Assembly: GCA_021732845.1 (NCBI GenBank)
Contig: JAKFUF010000135.1
Coordinates: 1-32,877 of the forward strand
Origin: Planctomycetaceae bacterium
GTDB lineage: Bacteria; Planctomycetota; Planctomycetia; Planctomycetales; Planctomycetaceae
Length of the DNA: 32,877 bases
Direction: 5' to 3'
Part shown: positions 1-8,208 of the stretch, in pieces
Layout of the letters: every line of letters begins with the position of its first letter
How positions within the stretch are numbered: the first letter of the stretch is position 1
The notes under the pieces: model-generated
What the model was told of the DNA's origin: nothing
The model's input: only the letters and a program-made list of their open reading frames with translations
Database searches by the model: none
Program-made: the position numbers and the translations under genes

Positions 1-760
1 GCACCAAGGCCCGACAACGCCTTACACGTCAGCGCGTCGTGCCAAAGCATTAACCCCCCATAAGATCGGTCCGATTAAGTGCCATTCGACTTCAGTCCAC
101 AACCAAGTTGCCGGCTCGTCATGGCCGTGTCGGCTCAAGCCGACGCTACGGAAGCAGCCTGTCTCGCGCCCCCTATCTCTGACTGCCAGTTCCAACGTCG
201 GCTGCGCCTTCCCGCCGGTGGATCAGGGGTCGGTTCCGGCGAAGCGCCGCCTGTCCGCACCCGTAGTGTGGACTTCAGTCCACAACCAAGTTGCCGGCTC
301 GTCATGGCCGCGTCGGCTCAAGCCAACGCTACGAGATCAGCCGGTCTCGCGCCCCCTCTCTGTGGTGGCCAGTTCGAACATCGGCTGCGCCTGCCCGCCG
401 GTGGATCGGGAGTCGGGCAGTTCCAGGGAAGCGCCGCCTGTCTGCGGGCGATGGCGCGAACTTCGATCAGAGGTCGTGCGCCGTCTTGCGCCCCCTATCA
501 GCCCCCGTGGCTTGGACTTGCGTCCACAACCAGATTCTCGGCAGTTGATGGCCGCGTCGGCTCAAGTCGGCTCAAACCGATGCCACGAAAGCAGCCTGTC
601 GTCGGAGTCGTCCTCACACGAAAAGTCGCACCACGAGCCACACGATCCCCAACGAAGCATGATGGTTCTCAAGTTGATTCAGTCGTGCGTTTCTTTCGTG
701 CCGGGGTAATATCAATGCCGCGATCCTTAAAACGCACACATATTCTTTCTCCGGTCCTTA
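1..760. other. Non-coding left end with imperfect long direct repeats
   Basis: No convincing gene is seen here. Open frames exist on the plus strand, but their translations are low-complexity, match no family I recognise and run through repeated DNA. The stretch is dominated by repeat units listed separately. The first 87 bases show nothing recognisable, and neither do the last 100 or so before the VOC gene stop codon. Confidence 0.7.
88..605. repeat. Imperfect tandem repeat, about 2.5 units
   Basis: A 63-base core at 88-150 recurs at 271-333 with only two mismatches. A decayed third copy begins near 515 (GACTTGCGTCCACAACCAG). Secondary blocks also recur: the stretch around 185-262 resembles that around 366-445, sharing GGCTGCGCC, CCCGCCGGTGGATC and AAGCGCCGCCTGTC. 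Unit spacing is 183 bases and then about 243. The second unit starts in a perfect short palindrome (GTGGACT-TC-AGTCCAC, 268-283). The units have no conserved reading frame, so this looks like intergenic repeat expansion rather than a repetitive protein. Confidence 0.75.
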
Positions 761-1156
761 TTAGGGGGTCGGCACGAGGTAGATCAGTTCCCAGAGGTGG
801 CCGTCCAGGTCTTGGAATCCGTGGATGTACATGAATCCATGGTCGATTGGCTCGTTGTGCTTGTGGCCTCCGCCCGCGATGGCTTTCTGGACCATCTCGT
901 CAACGGCGGCACGGGTTTCGAGAGAGATGCAGTTGATGACTTCGGTGACCTTCTTCGCGTCGGCGATCTCGGTCGAGATGAAGCTCTTGAACTTCTCGTG
1001 CGTCAGCAGCATCGCGTAGATCGTGTCGCTGATGATCATGCACGTGGCGGTCTCGTCGGTGTACTGGGCGTTAAAGGTGAAGCCCAGTTTGGTGAAGAAG
1101 TCGATGGATGCCTTGAGGTTTTTGACAGGAAGGTTGACATAAATTTGTCTGGGCAT
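761..1156 (-). CDS. VOC (glyoxalase/bleomycin-resistance/dioxygenase fold) family protein
   Basis: A 131-residue single-domain protein. The start MPRQIYVNLPVKNLKASIDFF and the end GHLWELIYLVP are classic for the vicinal-oxygen-chelate superfamily: an opening beta strand, a helix placing the 'F(Y/F)..LGF' element (FFTKLGFTF), and a C-terminal D-x-D-G-H-L-W-E strand whose glutamate normally binds metal. It resembles the small cytoplasmic glyoxalase-like proteins common in bacteria that carry no known substrate assignment. It probably dimerises to form the active site. The gene stands 136 bases downstream of the minus-strand sialidase-like gene and could share its transcript. The specific reaction cannot be told from sequence. 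Confidence 0.85.
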   Translation of the reverse strand: MPRQIYVNLPVKNLKASIDFFTKLGFTFNAQYTDETATCMIISDTIYAMLLTHEKFKSFISTEIADAKKVTEVINCISLETRAAVDEMVQKAIAGGGHKHNEPIDHGFMYIHGFQDLDGHLWELIYLVPTP

Positions 1157-1251
1157 GCGTGGCTCGGCTGGGACTGTGGAGTTGATTGCAAATGTGAGTT
1201 GGCAGTTGATTGTTGGGTCGATGCGACCGACAGAAATTTGAACTCGAATCT

Positions 1252-1267
1252 ATCTCAATTTTGAGAT
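1252..1267. repeat. Short AT-rich palindrome between the sialidase-like and VOC genes
   Basis: ATCTCAA-TT-TTGAGAT is a perfect 7-base inverted repeat lying 26 bases past the stop of the sialidase-like gene and about 95 bases ahead of the VOC gene start. It could be an operator half-site pair or a weak transcription-end hairpin; nothing in the sequence decides between these. Confidence 0.3.
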
Positions 1268-1292
1268 GCTCCAGTTGAGGGGCTTCTGCGGC

Positions 1293-2444
1293 CTACTTCA
1301 GCGCGCGGAATGATCCGAAACGGTGGAACGTCAGATGGTTCGCATCGTGGTTGTTGTGCGCCCCGTCGGCGGCGTCATCGTGGGCGGTGCGGACGAGGGC
1401 CACGATGTCGTCGTGGTCAAACAGCCAGTCGACATACTGGTAGCCGTGCTTGACCGGGTCGGGGTTGTGGATCAGCACGGCCCGCTGCTCCCAGGACTTC
1501 AAATCTGCCGAGCGCATCAGGACCAAATGGTTTCGTGTGGTGCCCGGCTTTCGCTTTTCAAACTCGGGGAGAACGACACTGGCCAGCGTCCAATAACTGT
1601 GGCTCTCCGCATCAAACCGGATCGTGAATTTCTTGGCCGCTCCCGGCATGTCCACAAAGCCCGTGGCTGGATCAAAGGTGGCCGTCTTCCCATCAGCGCT
1701 GATGGAGATGATCGCCGCCTTCTCCGGAACCAGCGGAACATCGACCCGCAGCATGTCGACGAGTTTGCCCTCGGGAGTGACGACGGCGTTGCCTTCGAGC
1801 CACCCGCCAAACTTGCCGCCGAGCCACTGGGGATCACGGGGCAGCGGGTTGCTGCTGGTCCAACTGGCGGCGTCGAGCAGGTCGGCGTCCACCCGGGCCG
1901 ACATCATGAAGGCTCGAAAGTGCGAACCCCAGCCGCCCGGCCCCATGGCGTCCTCCATGCCCCGCCACAACCGGCCCTGATGGACCACCACTGGAACTGG
2001 TGCGCAGTGGTATCTGCCGTCGCCCCGCAGCAGTCCCAACTTCGCATCTGCCGGCGTGGTCCAGGTCTTGCCACCGTCGGTCGACCGGCGGATCACGCAG
2101 AACCCGTATTCCTTGCTGGTGCCCAACAGATACAGGGCCTCCTTGTGAACAAACAGCGACGACCACCACTGCCCCTTGACCTCGGCCAGCTTTGCCCACG
2201 TGGCTCCCTTGTCACTGGAACCAAACACGACCGTCGTGTCATTCGTGCTGCCCGGCCCAAACCAGTCGTGCGAAGCGACGTAGCCGCCCGACGGCAGAAT
2301 CGCCAGACCGGGCGACCCGACGTACTGCCGGTTCTTGGCGGGAGAGTAGTCGACCACGACACCAGGCACGGGGTCGGCGGCCCAAGCAGGAAGGGTGAAG
2401 AGCAGGCAGCAACAGGCGACGAATGCCCGCAGAAGGGTTGGCAT
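1293..2444 (-). CDS. Secreted sialidase-like (BNR/Asp-box beta-propeller) protein
   Basis: 383 residues. An N-terminal Sec signal peptide (hydrophobic residues 5-19, probable cleavage after AWA at 20-22) sends it out of the cytoplasm. Two Asp-boxes of the S-x-D-x-G-x-T-W type are visible, SSDKGATW at 76-83 and STDGGKTW at 121-128, which is the signature of the six-bladed sialidase propeller. The length fits a lone catalytic propeller. Whether the arginine triad and catalytic Tyr/Glu of true sialidases are present cannot be settled by eye, so it may act on another glycan or only bind one. It is third in a minus-strand row with the ThuA-like and DapA-like genes (76-base gap to the latter). No clear Shine-Dalgarno site precedes the ATG. 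Confidence 0.75.
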   Translation of the reverse strand: MPTLLRAFVACCCLLFTLPAWAADPVPGVVVDYSPAKNRQYVGSPGLAILPSGGYVASHDWFGPGSTNDTTVVFGSSDKGATWAKLAEVKGQWWSSLFVHKEALYLLGTSKEYGFCVIRRSTDGGKTWTTPADAKLGLLRGDGRYHCAPVPVVVHQGRLWRGMEDAMGPGGWGSHFRAFMMSARVDADLLDAASWTSSNPLPRDPQWLGGKFGGWLEGNAVVTPEGKLVDMLRVDVPLVPEKAAIISISADGKTATFDPATGFVDMPGAAKKFTIRFDAESHSYWTLASVVLPEFEKRKPGTTRNHLVLMRSADLKSWEQRAVLIHNPDPVKHGYQYVDWLFDHDDIVALVRTAHDDAADGAHNNHDANHLTFHRFGSFRALK

Positions 2445-2520
2445 TGGGGTCTGACCTCAAAGGCTGTGAATTTGTTCTACGTGATTCTCTCATCAACGGG
2501 CCGTCACCGTTCTTCAAAGC

Positions 2521-3453
2521 TCATTCCAAGCGTTGGACGATGTCCCTCAGGATCTCCACGTCGCTCTCTGGGCGGCGCAGGGCCCGTGGATGCGGCGTGT
2601 CGGAATTGAGCCACCCGCGGAGTTTTAGAAACTGGGCGGCGGAGTGTTTGTAGGCGGGGACCGGCGGGCGGAAGGCGAGGAACCCCAGGTATTGCAGCAG
2701 GTCGTTCAATTCGTAAAAGCGCGGGTCGCCCGTTTCCCACCAGGCATCGCGGCGGGCGAACAGGTCGGGGGCGAAGGAACTCAAGCCCAGCAGGTAGTCG
2801 CTGCCGTACATCACCATGTCGATCGCCAGATCGTTGCCGGTGAAGACCTTGAAGTCTGGTCGCTGATTGTCGCGAAGGACCAGCCGTTCCCACTCCAGCG
2901 ACCGATTCAACGACGAGTGTTTCGCGCCCAGGCAGGCCTTCAAGGACATCAGGCTCGAGTAGGTCTCCAGGTCATAAATCTTGCCGAAGGGCGCGAACAT
3001 CGAGCCGAGTTCGAAGGCGATGAACTGATCGCAGTGCTTCGCCAGCGTGGCGTAGCGGGAGACCACGTCACCCTGAGCCACGAGGCCGAAGGACTGGAAG
3101 ATGACGGGAGTTCCGCCCCGCTGTTGAATGGCGACGATCTCGGGGATGTATGCCTCCGGGTTGAAGGCGGCGTCCGGTTGATCGCCGACGTATGCCCCGG
3201 CGACGAACTTGCCGCCGCCGAGGACGCTTCGCGTGCGGTCCAGCACGGCGTTGCGCTCATCGTTGGCCAACAGGTTGACATAGCCCGTGTCCATGTTGAC
3301 GGCGGGAGTCAGCCCGGCTTCCGCCGTCCGGGTGAGGTGCCGGTCGAATCCCGCCCAGTCGATTGGACCTGCCTCGGTGAACGGCAGCAGCACGGCCGAC
3401 AGGCCGGTGATCTTGCGGCGGGGACGAAGCAGCGTCAGTGGATCGATGGACAT
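2521..3453 (-). CDS. Dihydrodipicolinate synthase/N-acetylneuraminate lyase family protein (DapA-like aldolase)
   Basis: 310 residues with the class I aldolase TIM-barrel pattern: the early strand [21 protein letters not shown], the loop [15 protein letters not shown] (equivalent to the G-T-T-G-E...L..E-R loop), and GAKHSSLNR, whose Lys178 is the best candidate for the Schiff-base lysine. The C-terminal block ([19 protein letters not shown], then [17 protein letters not shown]) marks a diverged subfamily I associate with planctomycetes. An open frame extends upstream to 3576, but those 41 codons run through a palindromic repeat. The chosen ATG is preceded by GGGAGG with 9-base spacing. Family members condense or cleave pyruvate with an aldehyde; the substrate here is unknown. 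The gene lies between the ThuA-like and sialidase-like genes. Confidence 0.85.
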   Translation of the reverse strand: MSIDPLTLLRPRRKITGLSAVLLPFTEAGPIDWAGFDRHLTRTAEAGLTPAVNMDTGYVNLLANDERNAVLDRTRSVLGGGKFVAGAYVGDQPDAAFNPEAYIPEIVAIQQRGGTPVIFQSFGLVAQGDVVSRYATLAKHCDQFIAFELGSMFAPFGKIYDLETYSSLMSLKACLGAKHSSLNRSLEWERLVLRDNQRPDFKVFTGNDLAIDMVMYGSDYLLGLSSFAPDLFARRDAWWETGDPRFYELNDLLQYLGFLAFRPPVPAYKHSAAQFLKLRGWLNSDTPHPRALRRPESDVEILRDIVQRLE

Positions 3454-3485
3454 TGGGCTGAGCCTCCCGCTGCTGCTTTGAGACC

Positions 3486-3567
3486 AATCAGCCGGAACGC
3501 GTTGGCGTCCGGTTTGTCGAGCCCTTCTACAGCGCTCGAACCGGGGGCTAAGGCCCTCCGGCTGATT
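3486..3567. repeat. Intergenic imperfect palindrome (AATCAGCCGG family)
   Basis: The left arm at 3486-3514 and right arm at 3539-3567 are each 29 bases and pair at 23 of 29 positions. Both end in AATCAGCCGGA on the outside and CCGGTT on the inside. The 24-base centre contains a further TCGAG/CTCGA pairing. It fills the gap between the ThuA-like gene end (3589) and the DapA-like gene start (3453), so a transcript through it would fold into a long stem. It could be a mobile non-coding repeat, a partial terminator or an mRNA-stability element. Confidence 0.75.
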
Positions 3568-3588
3568 CATTGTCAAATAATTTAATTC

Positions 3589-4602
3589 CTACCGCAGTTC
3601 ATGCTCGGCCGGCTTGACCCCCTTGACGAACGACCCGAAACCGAACTTGGTCGGCTTGTACTCGCCCACAAGGCTCACATTCAGGGCATCGGAGATCCGC
3701 GACTCCATGCCGAGTGCCCAGTAGGTGGCATTGACCAGCATGCGGCGGACGCCGGCGCTTTCAAAATCGGTGGACGAACCCATCGTGGTGGTGAAGATCC
3801 GCGCGGTCTTGCCCGCCTTGCCGGTGTAGGACTTGGTCCAGGCCACGGGCATCATTGGTTCATTCTTCTTGCCTTCCAGCGGCTTGTCGTCAGCCTTCAT
3901 GCCCACGAGCACCTGCCCCAGCACCACCGGTTTGCAGTCGGCCGGCAGCGGCAGTTTCACGGTGTAAACATCGGTCGGCCCCCAGATCTCACCCGGTTTG
4001 ATTCCCCGCAGAATGGGGTTGCCTTCCTGACCGGGAGCAGTAATTCCCCGCGTGCTTTCACTCCCATGGTTGCCATGGTGTGCCACCCATGTCTCGCCCA
4101 GGACACGGCGGCCAAAGCCACCGTCCTTGGCGGTCCAGGTCCAGTCGGCGTAGGTCGACTTCGCATCCATGTTGAACGCGTGGGTGGAGGTCCGCATGCC
4201 AATGATGGGTTTGCCAGACTCCACGTAGTCCACGATGTGCTTCATCTGCGCGTCGGGCAGATTGCGAAAGCGGGCACAGAGGATCATCAGGTCGGCGGTG
4301 TCGAGCGCTTCGAGGCCGGGAATGTTCGTCTGATGATCCGGTTTGATCTCGCCCGTGGCTGGATCAATCGGGAACAGCACGGTGCATTTGAAACCGTGGT
4401 GCAGCGCCAGCATCTTGCCAAGCTGGGGCAGCGTCTCCTCCGAGCGATACTCGTCGTCGCCGCTGACCAGGACAATCTGTTTGCCCTTGCCCGGTCCCTC
4501 TTTTCCCTCGTAGACGACCCATTCACCCGCCTGAATCAGCGTTCCAGAGAACAACCCCAGGAACAGCGTTTGAGCCACGAGCCAGGTCCAGCGTCCAGAC
4601 AT
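3589..4602 (-). CDS. Secreted ThuA-like domain protein
   Basis: 337 residues. A signal peptide is evident (hydrophobic residues 5-23, likely cleavage after LIQA). The mature part follows the ThuA/trehalose-utilisation fold, a class-I-glutamine-amidotransferase-like fold without its nucleophile: a first strand with IVLVSGDDEYRSEETLP, a middle segment DTADLMILCARFRNLPDAQMKHIVDYVESGKPIIGMRTSTHAF, and a later AHHGNHGS. Planctomycetes carry many paralogues, often beside oxidoreductases and secreted sugar-acting proteins; their biochemical role is poorly known. AAGGGG sits 8 bases before the ATG, a reasonable ribosome site. It would be the first gene of the minus-strand trio with the DapA-like and sialidase-like genes, although the palindrome between them may separate transcripts. 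Confidence 0.85.
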   Translation of the reverse strand: MSGRWTWLVAQTLFLGLFSGTLIQAGEWVVYEGKEGPGKGKQIVLVSGDDEYRSEETLPQLGKMLALHHGFKCTVLFPIDPATGEIKPDHQTNIPGLEALDTADLMILCARFRNLPDAQMKHIVDYVESGKPIIGMRTSTHAFNMDAKSTYADWTWTAKDGGFGRRVLGETWVAHHGNHGSESTRGITAPGQEGNPILRGIKPGEIWGPTDVYTVKLPLPADCKPVVLGQVLVGMKADDKPLEGKKNEPMMPVAWTKSYTGKAGKTARIFTTTMGSSTDFESAGVRRMLVNATYWALGMESRISDALNVSLVGEYKPTKFGFGSFVKGVKPAEHELR

Positions 4603-4756
4603 AGAATCTACCCCTTGCCTGCCAATCGAGAATGTGGAGACCGCGTTCGTCCTGCGTGCCTTAGCATATCAATGCGGGACGCAGGGCGCAACGAATGACA
4701 GGAAGGTTTGGACGGTCGTGTGATCGCACCAAACCATGTCGTCGCACCGAACCGTG

Positions 4757-6688
4757 TCACCCTTGCGAAGAGCTTCCATCGAGCCACTCGCGCTGCCACA
4801 GCTCCAGCACCAGCAACGACCACAGCCGATAGCTGTGGTCCCACTGCCCCGACGTGTGTTCGTGGACCAGCGTTTCAACCACCCGTGGCTCAAAGATCCC
4901 GCGATTGAGGCTGGCAGGGTCCAGCAGGACCGACATCAAATACGGCTGCAGTTCCCCGCGAAACCAGTGGTCCAAGGGGACTCCAAAGCCCATCTTCCGC
5001 CGCGTCTGAATGGCGGGTGGCAGCAGATCCTGAAAGGTTTCAACAAGAATGCGTTTGCCAATTCCGCCGCGCAGTTTTTGCGACAACGGCAGGCGGGCGG
5101 CAAGCTCCACCACGCGGTGGTCGAGAAACGGGCAGCGGGCCTCCAGGCCATACGCCATCGTGGCGATATCCACCTTGTTCAGAATGTCGCACGGCAAGTA
5201 AGTCAGCACGTCGGCACAGGTCGTCTGTGTGACGAAGTCCCGACCGGGACATTCCGCATAGGCGTCCAGCAGGAATTTTTCCGAGTGATGAGCCGCGAGC
5301 GTCTCGCGAAAAGCTTTGGAGTACAGACCCGGTCGACGTTCGCCGTCGAAGATCGACACCCACCGCAGGTAGCGTTGTTCGCGCGGCAGGCCGAGGCCGG
5401 ACAGCAGACGCTTCAACTGCCGCCGGCGAGAGCGTTGCTGAACCGAGGCTGGCAGCCGCTGCCAGAACTTTGCTCCTAAAATCTGCCGGGCGAAACGCGG
5501 CAGGCGATCCACCCAGCTCCCCAACTGCACGGCGCGGTAGCGCTCGTAGCCGGCAAACAGTTCGTCGCCACCGTCGCCGGACAGAGCCACGGTGACTTGC
5601 TTCCGCGTCATCTCCGCCAGGTACATCGTGGGGATGGCCGAACTGTCGGCAAACGGTTCGTCGTAATGCCAGATCAATTTCGGCAGCAGCGTCACCGCCG
5701 AAGGATCGACCACCTGCTCGTGATGGTCCGTCTGCAGGTGTTCGGCCGCCATGCGGGCATAGTGCCGCTCGTCAAACTGCTTGACTGGAAATCCAATGGA
5801 AAATGTCTTGATCCTCTGCGTCGACTCCTGCTGCATCAACCCGGCAATGATAGTGGAGTCGATGCCGCCGGAGAGGAACGCCCCCAACGGCACATCGCTC
5901 CGCAGCCGCAGCCTGACCGCTTCGGTCAATGTCTCCCTGAGCCGCGCTGAAGCGTGCCGCTCGTCTTCCTGCGGAAGTGGCCCCAGTTCATAACCCGGAC
6001 GCCAGTATCGCTCGACCTTCAATTCTCCACTTCGCCACAGCGCCCAATGCGCGGGTGGAAGCTTGTGAAACCCCTTCAAGATGCACTGCGGGTGCGGAAC
6101 GTACTGGTAGGTCAGGTAATCGTCGAGCGCGGCGGGGTCCAGTTCCCGTGGCACACCCGGCACCTGCAGCAGCGCCTTGAGTTCGCTGGCGAACAGCAGC
6201 CGCCGTGGCTCGTTCCTATAGAGCAGCGGTTTTTTTCCCAATCGGTCGCGGGCGAAAAACAGCTCGTGCGTTCGCTCATTCCAGATGGCAAAGGCAAACA
6301 TCCCCCGCAAGTGCTGGACGCAGTCGGTGCCATACTGCTCATACAGATGGACGATGACTTCCGTATCGCTGGATGTGCGAAAAACGTGACCTTGCGCAAC
6401 GAGCTGTGTCTGCAACTCCACGTAGTTGTAGATCTCGCCATTGAAGGTGATCCAGACCGTGCCATCTTCGTTGCAGAGCGGCTGCCCTCCGCCCGCGAGA
6501 TCGATGATCGACAGCCGTCTTTGTCCCAAGGCCACCTGTGGCGTGGGGCCGGGCGACTTTTCCGCCGACAGATAACAGCCCGAACCATCCGGACCGCGAT
6601 GGGCCAGCGCGGTGGTCATCCGCTCCAAAATCTGGCGCGGCACTGGTGTTCCGTCGGTGGTCCAGGCTGCGCCGGCAATGCCGCACAT
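4757..6688 (-). CDS. asnB: Asparagine synthase (glutamine-hydrolysing)
   Basis: 643 residues. Cys2 follows the initiator Met directly (MCGIAG), the N-terminal nucleophile of class II glutaminases. FNGEIYNY (82-89) and the SSDTEV element (106-111) complete the glutaminase domain (about 1-215). The synthetase domain carries the PP-loop SGGIDS at 273-278, which binds ATP pyrophosphate, and SGDGGDELFAGY at 370-381. It makes asparagine from aspartate, glutamine and ATP in the cytoplasm. The closest visible layout is the longer bacterial AsnB type (about 600-650 residues), some members of which amidate cell-surface sugars or peptides rather than free aspartate. No exopolysaccharide genes are adjacent, so plain asparagine synthesis is the simplest reading. 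No clear Shine-Dalgarno site is seen. Confidence 0.95.
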   Translation of the reverse strand: MCGIAGAAWTTDGTPVPRQILERMTTALAHRGPDGSGCYLSAEKSPGPTPQVALGQRRLSIIDLAGGGQPLCNEDGTVWITFNGEIYNYVELQTQLVAQGHVFRTSSDTEVIVHLYEQYGTDCVQHLRGMFAFAIWNERTHELFFARDRLGKKPLLYRNEPRRLLFASELKALLQVPGVPRELDPAALDDYLTYQYVPHPQCILKGFHKLPPAHWALWRSGELKVERYWRPGYELGPLPQEDERHASARLRETLTEAVRLRLRSDVPLGAFLSGGIDSTIIAGLMQQESTQRIKTFSIGFPVKQFDERHYARMAAEHLQTDHHEQVVDPSAVTLLPKLIWHYDEPFADSSAIPTMYLAEMTRKQVTVALSGDGGDELFAGYERYRAVQLGSWVDRLPRFARQILGAKFWQRLPASVQQRSRRRQLKRLLSGLGLPREQRYLRWVSIFDGERRPGLYSKAFRETLAAHHSEKFLLDAYAECPGRDFVTQTTCADVLTYLPCDILNKVDIATMAYGLEARCPFLDHRVVELAARLPLSQKLRGGIGKRILVETFQDLLPPAIQTRRKMGFGVPLDHWFRGELQPYLMSVLLDPASLNRGIFEPRVVETLVHEHTSGQWDHSYRLWSLLVLELWQREWLDGSSSQG

Positions 6689-6820
6689 GGGAGATTTTCG
6701 ATATTCAATGAAGAATTGTCGCTTGCCCAGCCATACTACGCGTCAGGAGCGGCTGCCGCGAATTGTGGCGGAAAATCGTCAGGCACGTCGCTCACTTGGA
6801 GGTGGCGATGCGCCAATCCG

Positions 6821-7864
6821 TCAGAACGGGACTTCCAAGACCAGGCCCGAAGTGTTTTGCGGCCCGATCCAAGGTTGCACTTCCCAGGTGTGGCGTTCCT
6901 GATGTGCCGCGGCCACGGATTTGCCGATCACATATCCAAGAACAGCGCCGAACAGCACGTCAGAAAGGTCGTGTTCCTGCTGATCGATGCGGCTCCAGCC
7001 GACCAGTCCGGCGACGGCATAGGCCGGCAGCCCCGCCTTCCAGCCGTAGTAGTCCTCAATGACCGCGGCGATTGAGAATGTGCTGGATGTGTGAAACGAC
7101 GGAAACCCATACCGGCCATCAAGAAATCGATTCGTTGGCCGTTGAGTGTCGGCAATTCCCTTGACCGCCACCGTTGTCAATGAAGACAGGCCCCAGGCAT
7201 GGATGGTGGCGACACTGAACTCGTGCAGGTCTTCATCCTGCGCGTAAATGCTGTAGCCATAAACCGCGAACAGCGCGGGAGCCTGTGCGGCCGGTTCGCC
7301 GAATACCCGCAGCCCACTGGAGGCATGGCCCCAGCGTTGTGGATGCTCGGCCACATCGGCGCGAACGGACCGGTCGATGTCCGTCCGTAGGGCAATCGCC
7401 CCGGCTCCCGCCAGCCCGACAATCGCGGCGTTTTTCCAGGTGGCCGTGGCCAGCGTGTCGTCCCACAGATCGGGCACCAATTCGCGGGCATCGTCGCGGA
7501 TGGAAATCCGCCGACTGCCGGATGCGTAACACGAACAGTTCCCGCAACACCTGCAAGGAGCAGGGCTTGAACACTTGCAGCCACCGGTTTGGCGGAAATC
7601 GGGCTGCCAGTCCGGCTCGACACCCTGATTAAAACAATTGGGGCTCAGCCTTGAACCAGCGCTGGTCGGTAGGGCTGGGGGATGTCGTGGCTCGCACGTA
7701 CCGGCCACTGCCGGTGCCACGGCTGCGCAACCAGGCAACCCCGGAGGCGGCAGGGGATGGCCGGGGAGAATCGACGCCTCGGGGTTCGAGGTCAGCGTGT
7801 GGCAGCCCATCAGCGCAAAGACCAGCACCAGGCTGAGTTTCCGCCAGACGGTTGAATCGAACAT
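6821..7864 (-). CDS. PAP2-family phosphatase, predicted lipoprotein with a cysteine-rich segment
   Basis: 347 residues from the ATG at 7864. The longer open frame (to 8101) is rejected because this start gives a clean lipoprotein signal, hydrophobic residues 9-19 and lipobox ALMGC with Cys21. The C-terminal half has the three phosphatidic-acid-phosphatase motifs: KGIADTQRP, PSFHTSSTFS (histidine nucleophile region) and SRIDQQEHDLSD (the SR-x5-H-x3-D signature). Family members dephosphorylate lipid phosphates or undecaprenyl pyrophosphate outside the cytoplasmic membrane, but this protein is lipid-anchored and shows few strong membrane segments. Residues 96-112 hold seven cysteines (C96, 98, 104, 106, 107, 110, 112), which is unusual and could bind metal or form disulfides. 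It stands alone on its strand. Confidence 0.8.
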   Translation of the reverse strand: MFDSTVWRKLSLVLVFALMGCHTLTSNPEASILPGHPLPPPGLPGCAAVAPAVAGTCEPRHPPALPTSAGSRLSPNCFNQGVEPDWQPDFRQTGGCKCSSPAPCRCCGNCSCYASGSRRISIRDDARELVPDLWDDTLATATWKNAAIVGLAGAGAIALRTDIDRSVRADVAEHPQRWGHASSGLRVFGEPAAQAPALFAVYGYSIYAQDEDLHEFSVATIHAWGLSSLTTVAVKGIADTQRPTNRFLDGRYGFPSFHTSSTFSIAAVIEDYYGWKAGLPAYAVAGLVGWSRIDQQEHDLSDVLFGAVLGYVIGKSVAAAHQERHTWEVQPWIGPQNTSGLVLEVPF

Positions 7865-8208
7865 GGCCACGCCAGCCCCCGCGAAGGCCGCCGGACTGCG
7901 GACTTCTCTTACTATTTCGTCCAATCGCCAGGCCGGAACACAATCTGTTTGCCTCCAATGACGAATTGCCGCGGCGGATGGTCCTGGTAAGTTCTGCTCG
8001 CTGCGGAACCCCTGGCGCGGATGGGCGGCTTGCTCCACCTTCCTCATCCGCTGTCGGGGTTCCTCGCTCACTGTGGAAAATTGCGAAAACTCAATCGCCA
8101 AGCAAGTTTCGGCAGTACCGGTAATGACGCGCGTTCAGATCGGAATTATCATGCAGCGAGCGTCGGTGAGTCTGGCCGACCATCCGGCCCCGCATCCGAG
8201 ACCGAACC

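Noticed and set aside
79-834. A 251-codon plus-strand frame that looks like an internally repeated protein
   Set aside because: The repeat is at DNA level, its spacing of 243 bases and block indels do not preserve units well, there is no ribosome site, and the frame runs into the VOC gene.
3454-3576. A 41-codon N-terminal extension of the DapA-like protein
   Set aside because: The codons come from a palindromic repeat; the internal ATG at 3453 has a good Shine-Dalgarno site and begins at the usual family position.
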